DNA from: Lingula anatina
Taxonomy: Eukaryota > Brachiopoda > Lingulata > Lingulida > Lingulidae
DNA: 21,715 bases
Direction: 5' to 3'
Assembly: GCF_001039355.2 (NCBI RefSeq)
Contig: NW_019773843.1
Coordinates: forward strand, 1-21,715
A program made the position numbers and the translations under genes. This document shows, in pieces, positions 8,843-19,815 of this stretch. The stretch's first letter is position 1; each line of letters begins with the position of its first letter. A model generated the notes under the pieces. The model ran no database searches. It saw only the letters and a program-made list of their open reading frames with translations, and had not been told where the DNA came from.

Positions 8843-11116
8843 TTGTTTTGTCAAATAGACCTGAACAAATCTGTGATTTAGAGGTCTGGCCTGACGGTTT
8901 TTGCTCGGATCATTATCCAGTAGTGTTTATGTTTGAAATGAATGTGAGTAGGGTGAATCAGAAGTCGAGGTCAATTTTAGATTGGAAGCATGCGGATATA
9001 CAAGGGTTGAGGAATTTCCTTTGTGAGAGGCTTGGTCGTGGTTCTGATTTTAGGGCACGTAATGCCAACAATGATGTTGAACATGTGTGGAATGATTGGC
9101 TGTATGTGGTAAATGAGGGAATAGATTGCTTTGTACCTAAGCGCATGTTATAGATCTCAAGTAGGCCTTGGTGGGTTACGAGAGAGCTAAAGCATTTGTC
9201 AAATAGAGTGAAGTCAGCGTTGCGTAAAGCTAGAAGGGATGGTAAAGTAACATCTTGGAATAAGTATAGAATTTTGAGAAATAGGCTGAGGGATAAGTCA
9301 CTCGCTAGTTACAAAACATATATCGAAGCACTAGGTAGGGAGTCGAGGTCCAATCCGAAGCGCTTTTGGTCGTTTTACCACAATAAAGTAAATGCTGATA
9401 GGATACCGAAATCTATCAGTTACAATGGTGTGAAGTGGGTTGATTGCGATGATAAAGCCAAATTGTTTAATGATTACTTTACTGCCGTTTTTCCTAATGA
9501 CAATATAGTTTTACCAGATATTGACATGGTGGTCGAACCTACGTTAGAATGTTTTGAATTTACGACCGAAGAGGTGTTAAATTGTCTTTCAGGTCTTGAT
9601 GTAAACAAAGCTAACGGTCCTGATGGAATTCCACCAAAACTATTGAAGGAATTTGCAGCATCATTAAGTGACTCTTGTGCGTTTTTATTTAATTGCAGTA
9701 TGTTGACTGGTGAGCTGCCTAATATTTGGAAGTTGGCAAATGTCACGCCTGTGATCAAAAAGGGTAACAAGAGTAAGGTTGAAAACTACAGGCCAGTATC
9801 TTTGTTATGTACTATTTCCAAGGTTATGGAGAGACTGATCCACACTAAACTGACCGAACTAATCTTACCTAAACTTAATGATGCTCATCATGGTTTTCGT
9901 GCACACCGTTCAACTAGTACCCAACTAGTACAAGCATTACAATTTGGATAGAGGAGAGCAGATTGATGTCATTTATCTAGATTTTAGTAAGGCGTTCGAC
10001 GTCGTGCCTCATCAACTTTTGGTTCATAAATTGCGTAGTTTTGGGATAAATGGTAGATTATTAAACTGGTTTAGCGGATATCTAACCGGAACACAGCAAA
10101 GAGTATGCTTAAATGGTGAAATCTCATATACTAGTGATGTAACATCTGGAGTTCCACAAGGATCAATCTTGGGGCCACTGATGTTTTTACTCTATGTCAA
10201 TGACTTACCTGAGGTTGTTGACCGGTTCACAACTATGTCTCTTTTTGCTGATGACTCAAAAATGCATAGATTGATTAGTTCTTTGGCTGATTGTTTGGCC
10301 CTCCAGGAGGATCTTGAGAGGGTAGTAGAGTGGTGTAATAGGTGGGGAATGAAATTGAATGCAAAAAAATGTATGCTGTTAAGTGTCACGCGGAAGGTCA
10401 ATTCAACTGTATTTTATTATAACATCTTTGGACATGTATTGATAAAGGTACATGACGTAAGGGATTTAGGAGTTACCGTTAGCAGTGAGTTGACTTTTAA
10501 TTCACATATAAATAACATTGTTAAGAGTGCAAATCAGACATTGGCAACTATTAGACGAGTGTTTGACAGAAATAGGAACCCAAGGTTAATGCAGCCTCTT
10601 TTTGATTCGTTAGTACGTTCAAAGCTTGAGTTTAATTCTGTATCTTGGGATCACATTACAAAAGAAAATTTAATAAAACTAGAAAGGGTGCAGCGAACTG
10701 CCACAAGACATATTCTGGGTAACCAAATGAATTATAAAGACAGACTGGTTGCTTTAAACTTGCTGCCTTTAGCTTATAGAAGAGAAATTTTAGACGTTAC
10801 CTTCCTGCATAGTTGTTTTATTGGCAGGGCTGACCTTGATCATACGAAGTATTTGTATTTTAGAGAAAGAAGGGGAGATCGTTTTATCATCCACAGTGCC
10901 AACTTCTGTAGAACCGAAACGTTTTGCCGGTCTTTTTTCAATCGCGTTGTTCCCATCTGGAACGCCCTTCCCATTTGCACACGTTCAGGGGTTGGCAGAT
11001 CAATGTTTAGACGATCCGTCAGAGAGCACTATAGTACTCTTCTGGTGGAGCGCTTTGACCCCGAGAACGTTTGCACTTGGGTGGGTCGTTGCAGATGTAC
11101 ACATTGTCGTTTTTAG
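8833..11116 (+). pseudogene. LINE ORF2: endonuclease end and reverse transcriptase
   Basis: The first part (8833-9153) ends the AP-like endonuclease, with CSDHYPVVF as the conserved SDH motif, and stops at TAG 9151-9153. The same frame then continues with RPWWVTRELKHLSNRVKSAL and into the reverse transcriptase: NKANGPDGIPPKLLKEF, WKLANVTPVIKKGNKSKVEN-YRPVSLL, then a shift of frame at about 9935-9945. The next frame carries YLDFSKAFDVVPH, SGVPQGSILGPLMFLLYVND and the catalytic box LFADDSKM (about 10241-10264), then the thumb region and a C-terminal CTWVGRCRCTHCRF ending at 11114. The polymerase core residues are intact, so only one stop and about one indel separate this from an open frame. It is probably a fairly young copy and not a host gene. 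Confidence 0.9.
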
Positions 11117-11136
11117 ATGTACACATTGTCGTTTTT
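11093..11136 (+). repeat. Tandem 22-bp duplication at the LINE stop codon
   Basis: The 22-nt unit starting AGATGTACACATTGTC occurs twice, head to tail, with no mismatch. The stop TAG of the first copy (11114-11116) lies at the junction, so the last codons are repeated as non-coding sequence. Confidence 0.95.
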
Positions 11137-11251
11137 AGTACTAGAGTTTTTATTTTTTATCATTTGTATATCATTGGGGGTGTCCATTCATGGGTCATTG
11201 ACCCCTTAGGCAAACCCTTTTGAAAGTGTTTATTTTCATTTTCTTAATAAA

Positions 11252-14007
11252 GAAGAGTGTAAGCACTATGTTGTAAAAGTTTTTAATTAGAGGAATAACT
11301 CTTAAAAGGGGGGGGGGCGGGTTCGTGTTGTTAAGTCAATCGCTTCACTCATTAATGTAAGGACTTAAGTAAAATCAAATAAGTGAAAATCTAACGAAAT
11401 TTTAAGTGCAAAATTAATGCCTTTAGGGTCAACAAGTGTGGAAAGTATTCCTGTTAGGAAAGGGTATTATAGGACATAATGACATACAGTTTTATTTGAT
11501 TGGTTGATATCACAATAAAATTGTTCCAGCAACGTGTAAATTAGATGCAAAATAAGTTTTGGGTACGATCAGAGTATGATGTACAGTGTAATTCATATAA
11601 TAACTTAGATTTCTAATCGAAAACAGGAATCTTTGAGATTTCCTTCATAGAAAATATCGAATGATGGATTGATAAATCAGAATAAAACAATCCTGGTATT
11701 CATGATTACGCAAAAGGCAATGTGACGAAAACAAGTGTATGCTAGACCAAAACTGAGATATCCAGTATAAATACTCCTGAATTTGTATTTAAAAATAAAT
11801 TGGGGAATAAAATTTCGAAAGTTCCAACTCGTCGTCTTCCTCACTATATAATCTGAATTACTGTTGTTTTCATATGGCATTCACTTTCATTTATGCTCCG
11901 CGAGAAATAAATAATGCATAGCCCATGTCTGTAAACTACAGGGGTACAAAATAAGCCTCTAGCGTATATTGTAGGCCGTCAACAGATCCCCACCCCCTCC
12001 CCAAATATTCATCTAGGACCACTGTCTTGGAATATACTCAACCTTGTTATAAAGCAGAGATTAGGTAGTGGAGACAGGTTTAATGATTTTCCACAGGTAA
12101 AAATATCGATAATTCGCAAGATTGTCTTTGTTGCAGTTCTACAACTGTCTTGATGCTATAAAAAATGTTTCAGTTATAAATAACTCTTTTACTTCAGAAC
12201 TCTGAAAAAGACATTGTCGTTTTGCAAAACGTAGAATAATGAGGTGACCTATATCATCCCAAATATCAGACATACCATTGGCTTGTTATACAATTACATC
12301 AATCAAAGTTATCCTTTTATCGGTGCTTTAAAGTAAGATTGTACCTTCTTTAGATACCATGGCGTCTGGGTTGTACACGTATGATTCAACCCTTTGGTAA
12401 TTTATAACAATACACTAATTTATAATGGCTAATAAACACAAAACTTTATCCCATTTAAAATTAAAATTATTATTATAGACAGCTCAATTTAGATATTTTA
12501 AGACTACTGCAAACACATAAAGTGAGCAAATGAATAGTAAGCCAAAACAAGTAATCATTATAATATCATGTATATTATACAGATGTTGTATATCGTGTTA
12601 TTATTTCTTAAATTCTCTAACACAGGAAGAAGAAAAAGCTTCCACAACATTTTAATAAAATACTGAATGTCAGTTACTAAAGACGGATAGTTAAATATAT
12701 TAAGACTACACCAGACTGGATAACTCAATTATAATTATGAACGTTCGAATGTTCTTTTGTAATTATATTAGTTCCTTAATTCACATTCATAATGACAAGC
12801 ATTCTTCGTAAACTGATGTTTGCTTCCCAATGTAATTATATCCTTTAAAGAACTATATGAAAAATGTGCTTCCTCAACCGCACCCTTTACAACCTAACTT
12901 ACATATGTCACTGCACTTAATAGCATTAAATATAAACACCCCATAATCTCACAATTACATAATAAGCATAAATAAATCTAACACTTTTAAATAACTAATA
13001 CGTTTACACATATGTAATGTTATAGTTTGCAGCGTTAAACAGTTACCCCATTTCTTGGTTACAAGTATTCGTTTTCATGTATAATACATTTGAACAAACT
13101 ACTGTACATCAATTATAAGATATTGCTATAGGTGATGAGAGCAAAAATGTTCATTAGCTTGGTGGTTGGATCTTATATTATGATAATTATCAAACACAAG
13201 CTGAAACACTTTCAAGCCGTTAGCTTATATAAGATACAATATACTTATAAAATAAACAAATTATAATGGTATAGTCCAAAATTTTACTTATTAAAATTTT
13301 GCTAACGCCACCCCCTATAAAATCCAATCAAAAGTAATATAAACTACCAATTTTTTTTGTTATTTTACCAATTACTCTAAGAATAAGGCCATTCAATTGT
13401 CCACACTTACATTGTGCAAGAAGTAATTAATCCAATATAAACAACTCACATATGTAACTGTGTTTTATAATTATAAACACCCAGATAGTAGCATGATAGG
13501 AAATATATAGGGTTAACAAATGGTTTGTTATCTATATTATCTCTAAAATACTTTGTATTACATAATATATTTTTTTGTATTACTTTGTGTATATATTCTC
13601 TCTCTATATATATATATTTATAAATCATTTTAAACCATACGTATGATTGTACAGTTTTTCGTGATATATTACGGTTTACTGATTATAACTATAAAATCTT
13701 GGTTATTAAATTCTCAATATCAACACTACAATGTCCATACAGTTGAAACATATTTTAATAAGTATACATGATCTATATTTATACTGAGGTCAGATGTTAT
13801 TGGCTGTATCTGTCATAAATGTGTTACATAAGACAAAGGCCTCTCAATACATTGTGTTACAACCATCAAACACCATTAACCAGAAAGTATTCCATACATT
13901 TATAACATTATTTATGAGGGGAGTGGACTCAATTGTAACTTGTGAAGAAATCGGATGTCCATATTATCACTTATGTATGAATTGACCTAAAAGCCATACT
14001 CACCACA
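11252..14007. other. AT-rich stretch without recognisable gene
   Basis: A G10 run lies at 11308-11317 and a CT then TA dinucleotide patch at about 13597-13617. Open frames are short, biased towards AT-rich codons and unlike known proteins. No transposon termini were found. Confidence 0.5.
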
Positions 14008-14145
14008 ATGACCACACGACCCGTGTTAAAAGCGCTTGAAGAGCCATGTGTATTTTGTCACCAAGGAAACAATAACGACTCCAACCTCATGTCACAGACA
14101 GAAATATATAACTTAAGGATAGATATGGGGCAAACGGTCCTTTAG
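14008..14145 (+). pseudogene. Short CxxC open frame, possibly decayed exon
   Basis: A 45-codon frame begins MTTRPVLKALEEPCVFCHQG and has a CVFC pair. A CxxC close to the N-terminus followed by a helical stretch is seen in several transposon-associated proteins of marine invertebrates; this comparison is from memory and weak. Downstream the reading frame is interrupted several times up to 14286. It may have been an upstream part of the coding region at 14301-14642. Confidence 0.3.
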
Positions 14146-14300
14146 AAGCAACGTTTTGTGCTACAGTCTGAAATACTTTAGATCCTGCATAAAAGTTATG
14201 GCTACCATGTTGTGAATAACAAACATGAACGATATGTTAGCTTCCTTGCACAATAATTGAACCATGAGTGTTTGCAAAATAATGAGGCAAAGGCTTACAG

Positions 14301-14642
14301 AACTATTATTGTAAAACCCTAGGGATTGAGAAAACGATCAGTCATTTAAATAAATTATCAGAGGCGTTCGAAACATACTATCATATAATTTTCCTGGAAC
14401 ATTCTATGAAGTTGGATATTGAGAAAAAAATGCCGAGTTATTGCACTACGCTGCATGTAAAAATTTCGAAATTTAAAGGACTCGGGAAGGATCACTTAGA
14501 ATTATGTCGTATTTCCGACAGTGAATTAGTCGCAAATGTGGAACAATTTGAAATACAGCAAGACTTTGAACACCAAACTATAAGCGACGATGAGCTGGCC
14601 GAATGTTCAGAAACTTTTGAAAAGAGCGCTACAAAAATGAAG
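14301..14642 (+). CDS. Putative exon with two acidic ISDxEL repeats, function unknown
   Basis: The plus-strand frame is open from 14286 to 14666. An acceptor-like AG (ggcttacag, 14292-14300) and a strong donor (AAG|gtgagt, at 14643) would bound a 114-codon exon in phase 0 at both ends. An internal ATG at 14406 is the alternative start. The C-terminal half has two related acidic units: ISDSELVANVEQFE and ISDDELAECSETFE. I do not recognise the family. Acidic (I/F)SDxEL repeats occur in some transposon-linked genes, but this is not enough to assign one. No matching next exon was found; the pseudokinase exon at 17184 begins in a different phase. Confidence 0.4.
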
Positions 14643-14729
14643 GTGAGTGGTATAAATGTACTGTGAGAACAAACACGTGAAAACTATTATAAAGTGCCGT
14701 GCTGTGCTTTGCAAATGTCTTTAATCATA

Positions 14730-15110
14730 ATGGATGACTTGAGGTTTAAATCACCTAGTGCGATGATTGTTTCTGCCCGACAAAATGCAGGAAAACTACT
14801 TGGGTGAAAAGACTTCTGCTAAACGCATTTATAATGATATATCTGCGCCTCCTGATAAAACAAGTTATTTCTATTCGATCTTGCAACCTTGCAACTGAAA
14901 TAGAAGACACCATCAACAAAATAACATTGGGAAAAGGGATTCAGGTTGACTTTCAGCCTGAGCACGCACTTTGTTGGATGCAAATATAAGCAATCTGGCC
15001 ATTTTTGATGACTTATTTGCAGAAGCAGGGGAGTCAGTAGAATACGCGATTTCTTTACCAAAGTCTCGCATCATTGGAACATCAGAGTTAAGTTTCAGCT
15101 TCAGTTGACA
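14730..15110 (+). pseudogene. Decayed coding-like fragments of unknown origin
   Basis: Two coding-like pieces stand out in different frames. One contains EKTSAKRIYNDISAPPDKTS (about 14810-14870) and ends with a stop at about 14900. The other reads NISNLAIFDDLFAEAGESVE and continues YAISLPKSRIIGTSEL to a stop near 15110. The composition looks protein-like, and the second piece faintly recalls the segment before the C-terminal dimerisation region of hAT transposases. I cannot confirm this. Together with 14008-14642 they suggest a broken gene or transposon on the plus strand. Confidence 0.25.
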
Positions 15111-15195
15111 TGCCAGACATCAGAGCCGCTTAAGCTGAATGTAATTTAGCGAGAAACCCCTCTGAGCTTGGAGATGGATTGGCCCTGCTAGATCG

Positions 15196-15246
15196 ATCTA
15201 GGTATAGGAACAAGGTCTTAGGGACAATGACATATGAACAGCCTAT
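15196..15246 (+). repeat. Left 51-bp inverted repeat
   Basis: Pairs with 15992-16042 at 90 % identity. Confidence 0.85.
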
Positions 15247-15991
15247 CAGACAATGTTGTGACTGTCCTTTCAGTGAATGCTTTAAAAGAACACACTGGTG
15301 GGCTCAGCTCTTTACAAACACACAAGGTTCTTCCCCATCATTGGATTTTTGATGATGATTTTTCCATGACGTTTCTAAAAATGGGTAGGTTTCTCCCCTG
15401 GGTATTTACTAGCATTAAAATGAGAGAGATATGGGGGGAAACATACCAACAGCCTCATTATTACTTTTATTAAAATAATGTATAGGACAGTTTCCACATG
15501 AGGACAATCTGTTTTTAATACTGTGAAAAGTCAGACAGTGGACCAGAAATGGCCAAAAATATGTTCTTGGTCCAAAAATTAACACCATGATAATATGATG
15601 ATGGCAAATGGCAGGTGAACTTTGAGTGTATGCTCACATGTCAGACAAATATGCATTTTATCAATTCCCCCTCCTCTTTATGATGACCAAGCCTTTCGTC
15701 TCGGGTCACTAAATAAATTTTCTGTCCATCTCTTCAATTTATCATCTGTTAATTGGAAAGCAGAATTCATACCCAGCAATAAATAATAATAATAATAACA
15801 AATTCCTAGCCGCTCTTCACAAATAAGACGACCCTTGTTTTCTTGCATGCATCCTTATCATCTGCCTCTTTACGTCAAATTGCTTTACTTACCCTTTCAC
15901 GGCCTCCTGAGTATTTTCCTTCAGTCCGTCGCCTCATCCCAAGACAAACCCCTCCATGAAGTGACAGATTTCACTAATTACCACATAGGTA

Positions 15992-16042
15992 ATAGGTTGC
16001 TCATGTGTCATTGTCCCTAAGACCCTGTTCCCATACCTAGAT
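15992..16042 (-). repeat. Right 51-bp inverted repeat
   Basis: Inverse of 15196-15246, ending in ATCTAGGTATGGGAACAGGG when read on the minus strand. Confidence 0.85.
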
Positions 16043-17183
16043 GTCACGGATACCTGATTAATTTTAATGAGGTTCCCTTATAATAGCTCAAACACTTTTT
16101 GACGACAACGACTAATGATCAAAATATACCATGCAATAACGTATGCAATTCATTCTTAATAAAAACTTTGTTGTTATTTTGATCGAAGGGTTACGTATAT
16201 GTCAACAAAAATGTACGTTTATCGAAGAATGGACTTTTGCGATGTAACATACCCACTTACGACTTGTTTACAAACTCCATAACTTTTCTGGGGGATTCTA
16301 CCTCTCGTAAACAAACCCATTTTTTCGTATACTTTACTCACATGTTGAGCAGATTTTGTCTTCCAATTTTTATCAAAATCGCTTCGGCAAACATGATGTT
16401 TTTAAAACATGAGGAAGCCTCCTTCACTGGCTGGCGAGACAATTTACCAAGATGACATTTAACAGAAAAGAATGCTTAAGCGCCAAAGGAATGAACAATA
16501 CCGAGCGCAAGTATTTGTATCAGCCCGCTGACTGAAGGTTCAACGTTAAAACATTTTTCAGTCCTCCTTTCTTTCACTTCGTCAAATAAGAAATAAAAGG
16601 AGATGAGCTGTGTTTTTTTATCATTCAAGTTCTGAATTAGTACTGCATGGCGTTTGGAGGTCACTCGATATATTCGTATGCTCGTACCTGAATATCTTAA
16701 TAAATTTTGGATTAGGGGAATAATAAAATAAATGAATCATTTTTCTCCAAGTATCCGTATAACTTAACAGCGAGAGTCGGTTCGGTTGTTAAATGGCTGA
16801 TTACGTGTATTACTGTCGGACTTATGTGAATGCTCATCCCTGCGCCACTGGAGAAAGGAAACATGGAGCACACCTTGAAAAAGTCCTGTTTTAATGATAG
16901 CAAGGCGAAGAGCATCTTGGAAAGATGGGATTCGTTTTCTTTTGATCTCGAAACATGATACTTGGTGCTGGAGGAGAGAGACTACACCAAGGTGACGGGG
17001 GAGGGGGGGGAGAGTTTGTGTATTCGTCGTATTTTGATGACTGTTTCGTGGCTTTTCACAGAGGCACTTTGTGATTTGTTTTACCATGGAATTACCTATT
17101 TCGGCCACAGCAATTGGCTAGCCGCTCCTTTTATGGCGCGCTAAATGCCAGCTAGTCTATATCATCCTCACTGCTATNTTAAG
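16043..17183. other. Stretch upstream of the pseudokinase exon, no supported gene
   Basis: If the pseudokinase gene has 5' exons inside the window they should lie here or further left, but no GTPase or other recognisable domain is seen. A 31-codon frame from ATG 16863 (MEHTLKKSCFNDSKAKSILE) and a 114-codon minus-strand frame (16764-17108) cover the same DNA; neither matches a family. The reference base at 17178 is N. Confidence 0.4.
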
Positions 17184-18113
17184 TTGGAACTATTTAGAAG
17201 GAAGAATAGAAGATGCCATCTGTAAAAGAATCATTGATGCCATCAGGTCTTGGGAAACGGACGAAAAACATTTTGAAACTCTGAAGAAAGACTTGTTCAA
17301 AAAATTCACTAGAGAATTCCAGTTAATTGAATCTGAGCTGCGCATGATTGAAAACATGCTGGAACGGTCCTCGGAAACAGATTCCAGTGAAAGTAGAGAT
17401 TTGGCGGCCTACATGGAATTACAAGACCTAATGGACAATGAGGTGAACAAAATGTCAATTGTAGACTTTAACCTAGGTGAAAAAATTGCACTCGGCTTAT
17501 TTTCACCTATCATTTTACCCATTGGTGCGTTGGGTATGCTTCTTGCGTCACCGGCATTTCTTTTTGTTGACGTAAAAAAACATGTAAGGAAGAGGAAAGA
17601 GAAACAAATCTTAAAGCAATATGAGCAGAAAAAATGTGAATTTCTTCGAGACAGATCATCCGAGGCTTTGAAAATAATGGCTAAGCCTGATGTTACAAAG
17701 GCCTATGTCGATGCTCAACTCCAAGAGGCCAGGGATCATCTACAGATGATGCGCGAGTCCATTCCACAGCTTATATCATCAACACGAGGCTACATGCAGA
17801 CCATTAAAGAAGACCAACGGTCTAAGGAGCAGCTCATCGACACTTATGACCCTGTCGTCAAGAAGTTTACCAGAGTTAACCGTGCGCTGGAAGATTTTGC
17901 TATTACACATCTTTTCTCGTACGATTATAACGAGACAGATGTGGAAGTAGACATCAGACGTGTGAAAGGGCAAATGTCATATAAAGGGAACTGGACTGAA
18001 GTTTTCCATGCCTTCTTAAAATCGCCAAAGGGTCAATCCCTCGAAATATCTGTAAAACGATATAAATGGGCTACATTTAAGAAGCAAGTACGTGAGGAAA
18101 TCATTGAAATGAG
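17184..18113 (+). CDS. Pseudokinase gene exon A: helical region, hydrophobic segment, kinase N-lobe
   Basis: The exon is bounded by an acceptor (ctatnttaag) and a donor (GAG|gtgtgt), and it starts at the third base of a codon, so an upstream exon in the matching phase is required. Counting from W at 17185, residues 1-95 are helical and charged (WNYLEGRIEDAICKRIIDAI onwards). Residues 99-129 form a hydrophobic segment (IALGLFSPIILPIGALGMLL). This is followed by a basic, coiled-coil-like stretch (VRKRKEKQILKQYEQKK) and then the start of a kinase fold. The beta-3 motif LEISVKRYK holds the lysine at 18055-18057, and alpha-C reads QVREEIIEMR. The glycine loop is degenerate. The helical-hydrophobic-helical arrangement recalls the tail of dynamin-like proteins, and the kinase that of dual-specificity DSTYK; both links are inference. 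The 5' part of the gene is not identified. Confidence 0.8.
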
Positions 18114-18265
18114 GTGTGTAGAAATATGAAGTTGCCACTTGTTTGCCTTAAACATTTTCTATGATTAGTTCAATGCAGTTTTTCTTTCTTAATCCTAGAG
18201 ATTTTGTTGTCTGGTACTATACATTAAATAGGACATTACACAAGGACACATTATTTTATTTCCAG

Positions 18266-18545
18266 AAAACTGAACCAACAAAAGAGGATATTCATTCCCA
18301 CCATATTGGGTACTTATTTGGACCCTACAACTGAACTGCCATCTCTTATCATGATCCCGCGTCTGACCAGTTTGAGGGTCCTCAGAAGTGGCAAGGGTAG
18401 TCGCAAAGTCGTCCCGGGTCAGCTGGTCCATCATTTACTCAAGGAACCGGTAGACTGTCTAATCCAACTGGCGGACGCCTTGTCCTACCTGCACAAAAAT
18501 GGCCTCGTCTTTCTGGATTTGTCTATGGATACAGTTATGATTACC
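18266..18545 (+). CDS. Pseudokinase gene exon B: hinge to catalytic loop
   Basis: Acceptor tatttccag and donor ACC|gtgagt bound 280 nt. Splicing from exon A makes AG|A = Arg and restores a kinase-like run: EMRKLNQQKRIFIPTILGTY. Then come LPSLIMIPRL (beta-5 and hinge) and CLIQLADALSYLHKNGLVFL (alpha-E). The catalytic loop reads FLDLSMDTVMIT where active kinases have HRDLKxxN(V/I)L(I/L). The Asp is kept (18516-18518), but His is Phe, Arg is Leu, Lys is Ser and Asn is Thr. Catalysis by the usual mechanism is therefore very unlikely. The exon ends in phase 0. Confidence 0.85.
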
Positions 18546-18654
18546 GTGAGTATTTATTAAAAGGAGATAATAAATATGATACTACGTAAGTTCTCTTTTC
18601 ACCTGTGCTTTAATTTGATTTTGTTGCTTTTTGACATCACTAACATCACTAATC

Positions 18655-19405
18655 ACTAATCTTAAATGGGCTGAACATGTTGATTTTATCTATTAAAAAG
18701 CATGCACAAGAATGTTTTTTCTGCGCCAGCTTAAACGTGCTAAACTGTCCTCGTCTGATCTTGTTCAGGCATATCAGAGTTTAATTCGGACCGTGGTTGA
18801 ATATGCTTGTCCTGTGTGGCACCCTGGATTAACTGGAGAACAATGTAAAATAATAGAATCCATCAAGTCAAGGGCACTTAGGATCATATTCCCTGAATAA
18901 ACTTATGTTGATGCTCTAGCCAAAGCAAAATTTATTACATTAAAAGAGCGCAGATTTGAACTCTGCAAATCATTTCTTGCAAAAATACAAAATGACACAC
19001 ACAAGCTGAACTACATGTACCTTTTAATCTTCAATCAACACAGGAGACTAAGAAATAGCCTGTCAAAGTCTAACATACCATAAATTAGAACTGGAAGTTT
19101 TAAAAACACTTTTTTTCTCTTTATTAAACCATAAGTGGTCTGAATTTTACTTTTGAAACTCATTTTGGCCTTTATTGTATTTAATTTTCATTACTCCATC
19201 CTCTTTTACACTAACTTTCAGATGTCTGTGCAAAACATTATTTTATATATTTATTTTATTTTATTCTTTTTTGTTTTTTTTAAATCTTATTTAGTTATAT
19301 TATATATAGATATTTTAATTTGTAAATTTGTAAATTTTATTCTCACTCCATTTTATGTATAACTTCAACCTTTTGGTTGCCATGTATTAATAAACTTACT
19401 TACTT
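18655..19405 (+). mobile_element. 5'-truncated LINE copy in the intron
   Basis: The 5' part reads LKWAEHVDFIY, a stop, then KACTRMFFLRQLKRAKLSSS and YQSLIRTVVEYACPVWHPGL, ending at an in-frame stop (18898-18900). Coding resemblance continues with YVDALAKAKFITLKERRFEL. This is the post-reverse-transcriptase region of a non-LTR element, where (A/K)-RL-FLR-LKRAG and VLEYA-PVWH are common patterns. The 3' UTR ends AATAAACTTACTTACTTA, an ACTT-repeat tail. It lies in the same orientation as the host gene. Confidence 0.75.
18712..18900 (+). pseudogene. LINE reverse-transcriptase C-terminal fragment
   Basis: A 62-codon open part of the LINE relic begins at 18712 (frame entered from a TTT/ATG region) and ends IKSRALRIIFPE. 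It lacks catalytic boxes and is flanked by stops on both sides. Confidence 0.75.
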
Positions 19406-19815
19406 ATATAGAGCGCAAAAAGCATTACGTGAAACAAATAAACAGTCGCGAACACACGTACAGGGTATGGTGTACATGGTGGAATTGACCCTAAATGTGT
19501 AATGGCATTCTAAAACAAATGTATGATTATGTGATGGCATGGGGAATCGCCCAATATGTAAAGGAATTTTCTAGAAATTTTATACATAGCTGTTTACGCA
19601 TACCTGTTCATCTAAGGGAGTTAGTTGATGTGCATTTACTCCACGGGCACATTTGCTTAATCATTTTGTTTCCAACATTATTGGTGTTATCACTCTTGTC
19701 TATCTATTTTACTCAACACCAGGAGGAGGCGTGTTAGCCTGTGTATCTGATGCTTATAAGTTATAGCGACCAAACTCATTCTGAACGGTTCCTTATACTT
19801 TATTTTGTTTTATAG

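Larger units (their letters stand above)
8823..11250 (+). mobile_element. CR1/Jockey-group LINE, 5'-truncated
   Basis: The element keeps the end of the endonuclease, the whole reverse transcriptase, a Cys/His-rich C-terminus and a short 3' UTR with AATAAA at 11246-11251. Most of the endonuclease and any ORF1 are absent, the usual result of incomplete reverse transcription. Clade assignment to the CR1/Jockey group is from protein pattern only. The boundaries are approximate; no target-site duplication could be identified. Confidence 0.85.
15196..16042. mobile_element. 847-bp non-autonomous element with 51-bp inverted repeats
   Basis: 15196-15246 and 15992-16042 are inverted copies of equal length with 5 mismatches (46 of 51, no gaps). 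Both begin ATCTAGGTAT and share GGTCTTAGGGACAATGACA. The interior has no transposase-like protein; open frames inside are short and unmatched. A short AAT-repeat patch lies at about 15778-15798. No clear target duplication is visible, so the superfamily is open. Confidence 0.75.
18546..19815 (+). other. Intron of the pseudokinase gene, 1,270 bp
   Basis: It begins gtgagt and ends tttttatag-like (tttgttttatag). Most of its middle is a LINE insertion (about 18655-19405). The short open frame at 19495-19737 has no recognisable match. Confidence 0.8.

Noticed and set aside
10821-11138. 105-codon plus-strand frame overlapping the LINE end
   Set aside because: Out-of-frame shadow of the LINE ORF2 C-terminus; its tail only repeats the 22-bp duplication.
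16764-17108. 114-codon minus-strand open frame just before the pseudokinase exon
   Set aside because: No recognisable motif, no splice support, and a basic, mixed composition; could be chance in a less AT-rich stretch.
14301-18113. Joining the ISDxEL exon directly to the pseudokinase exon A as one gene
   Set aside because: The donor at 14642 is phase 0, while exon A starts at the third base of a codon, so a direct join breaks the frame.
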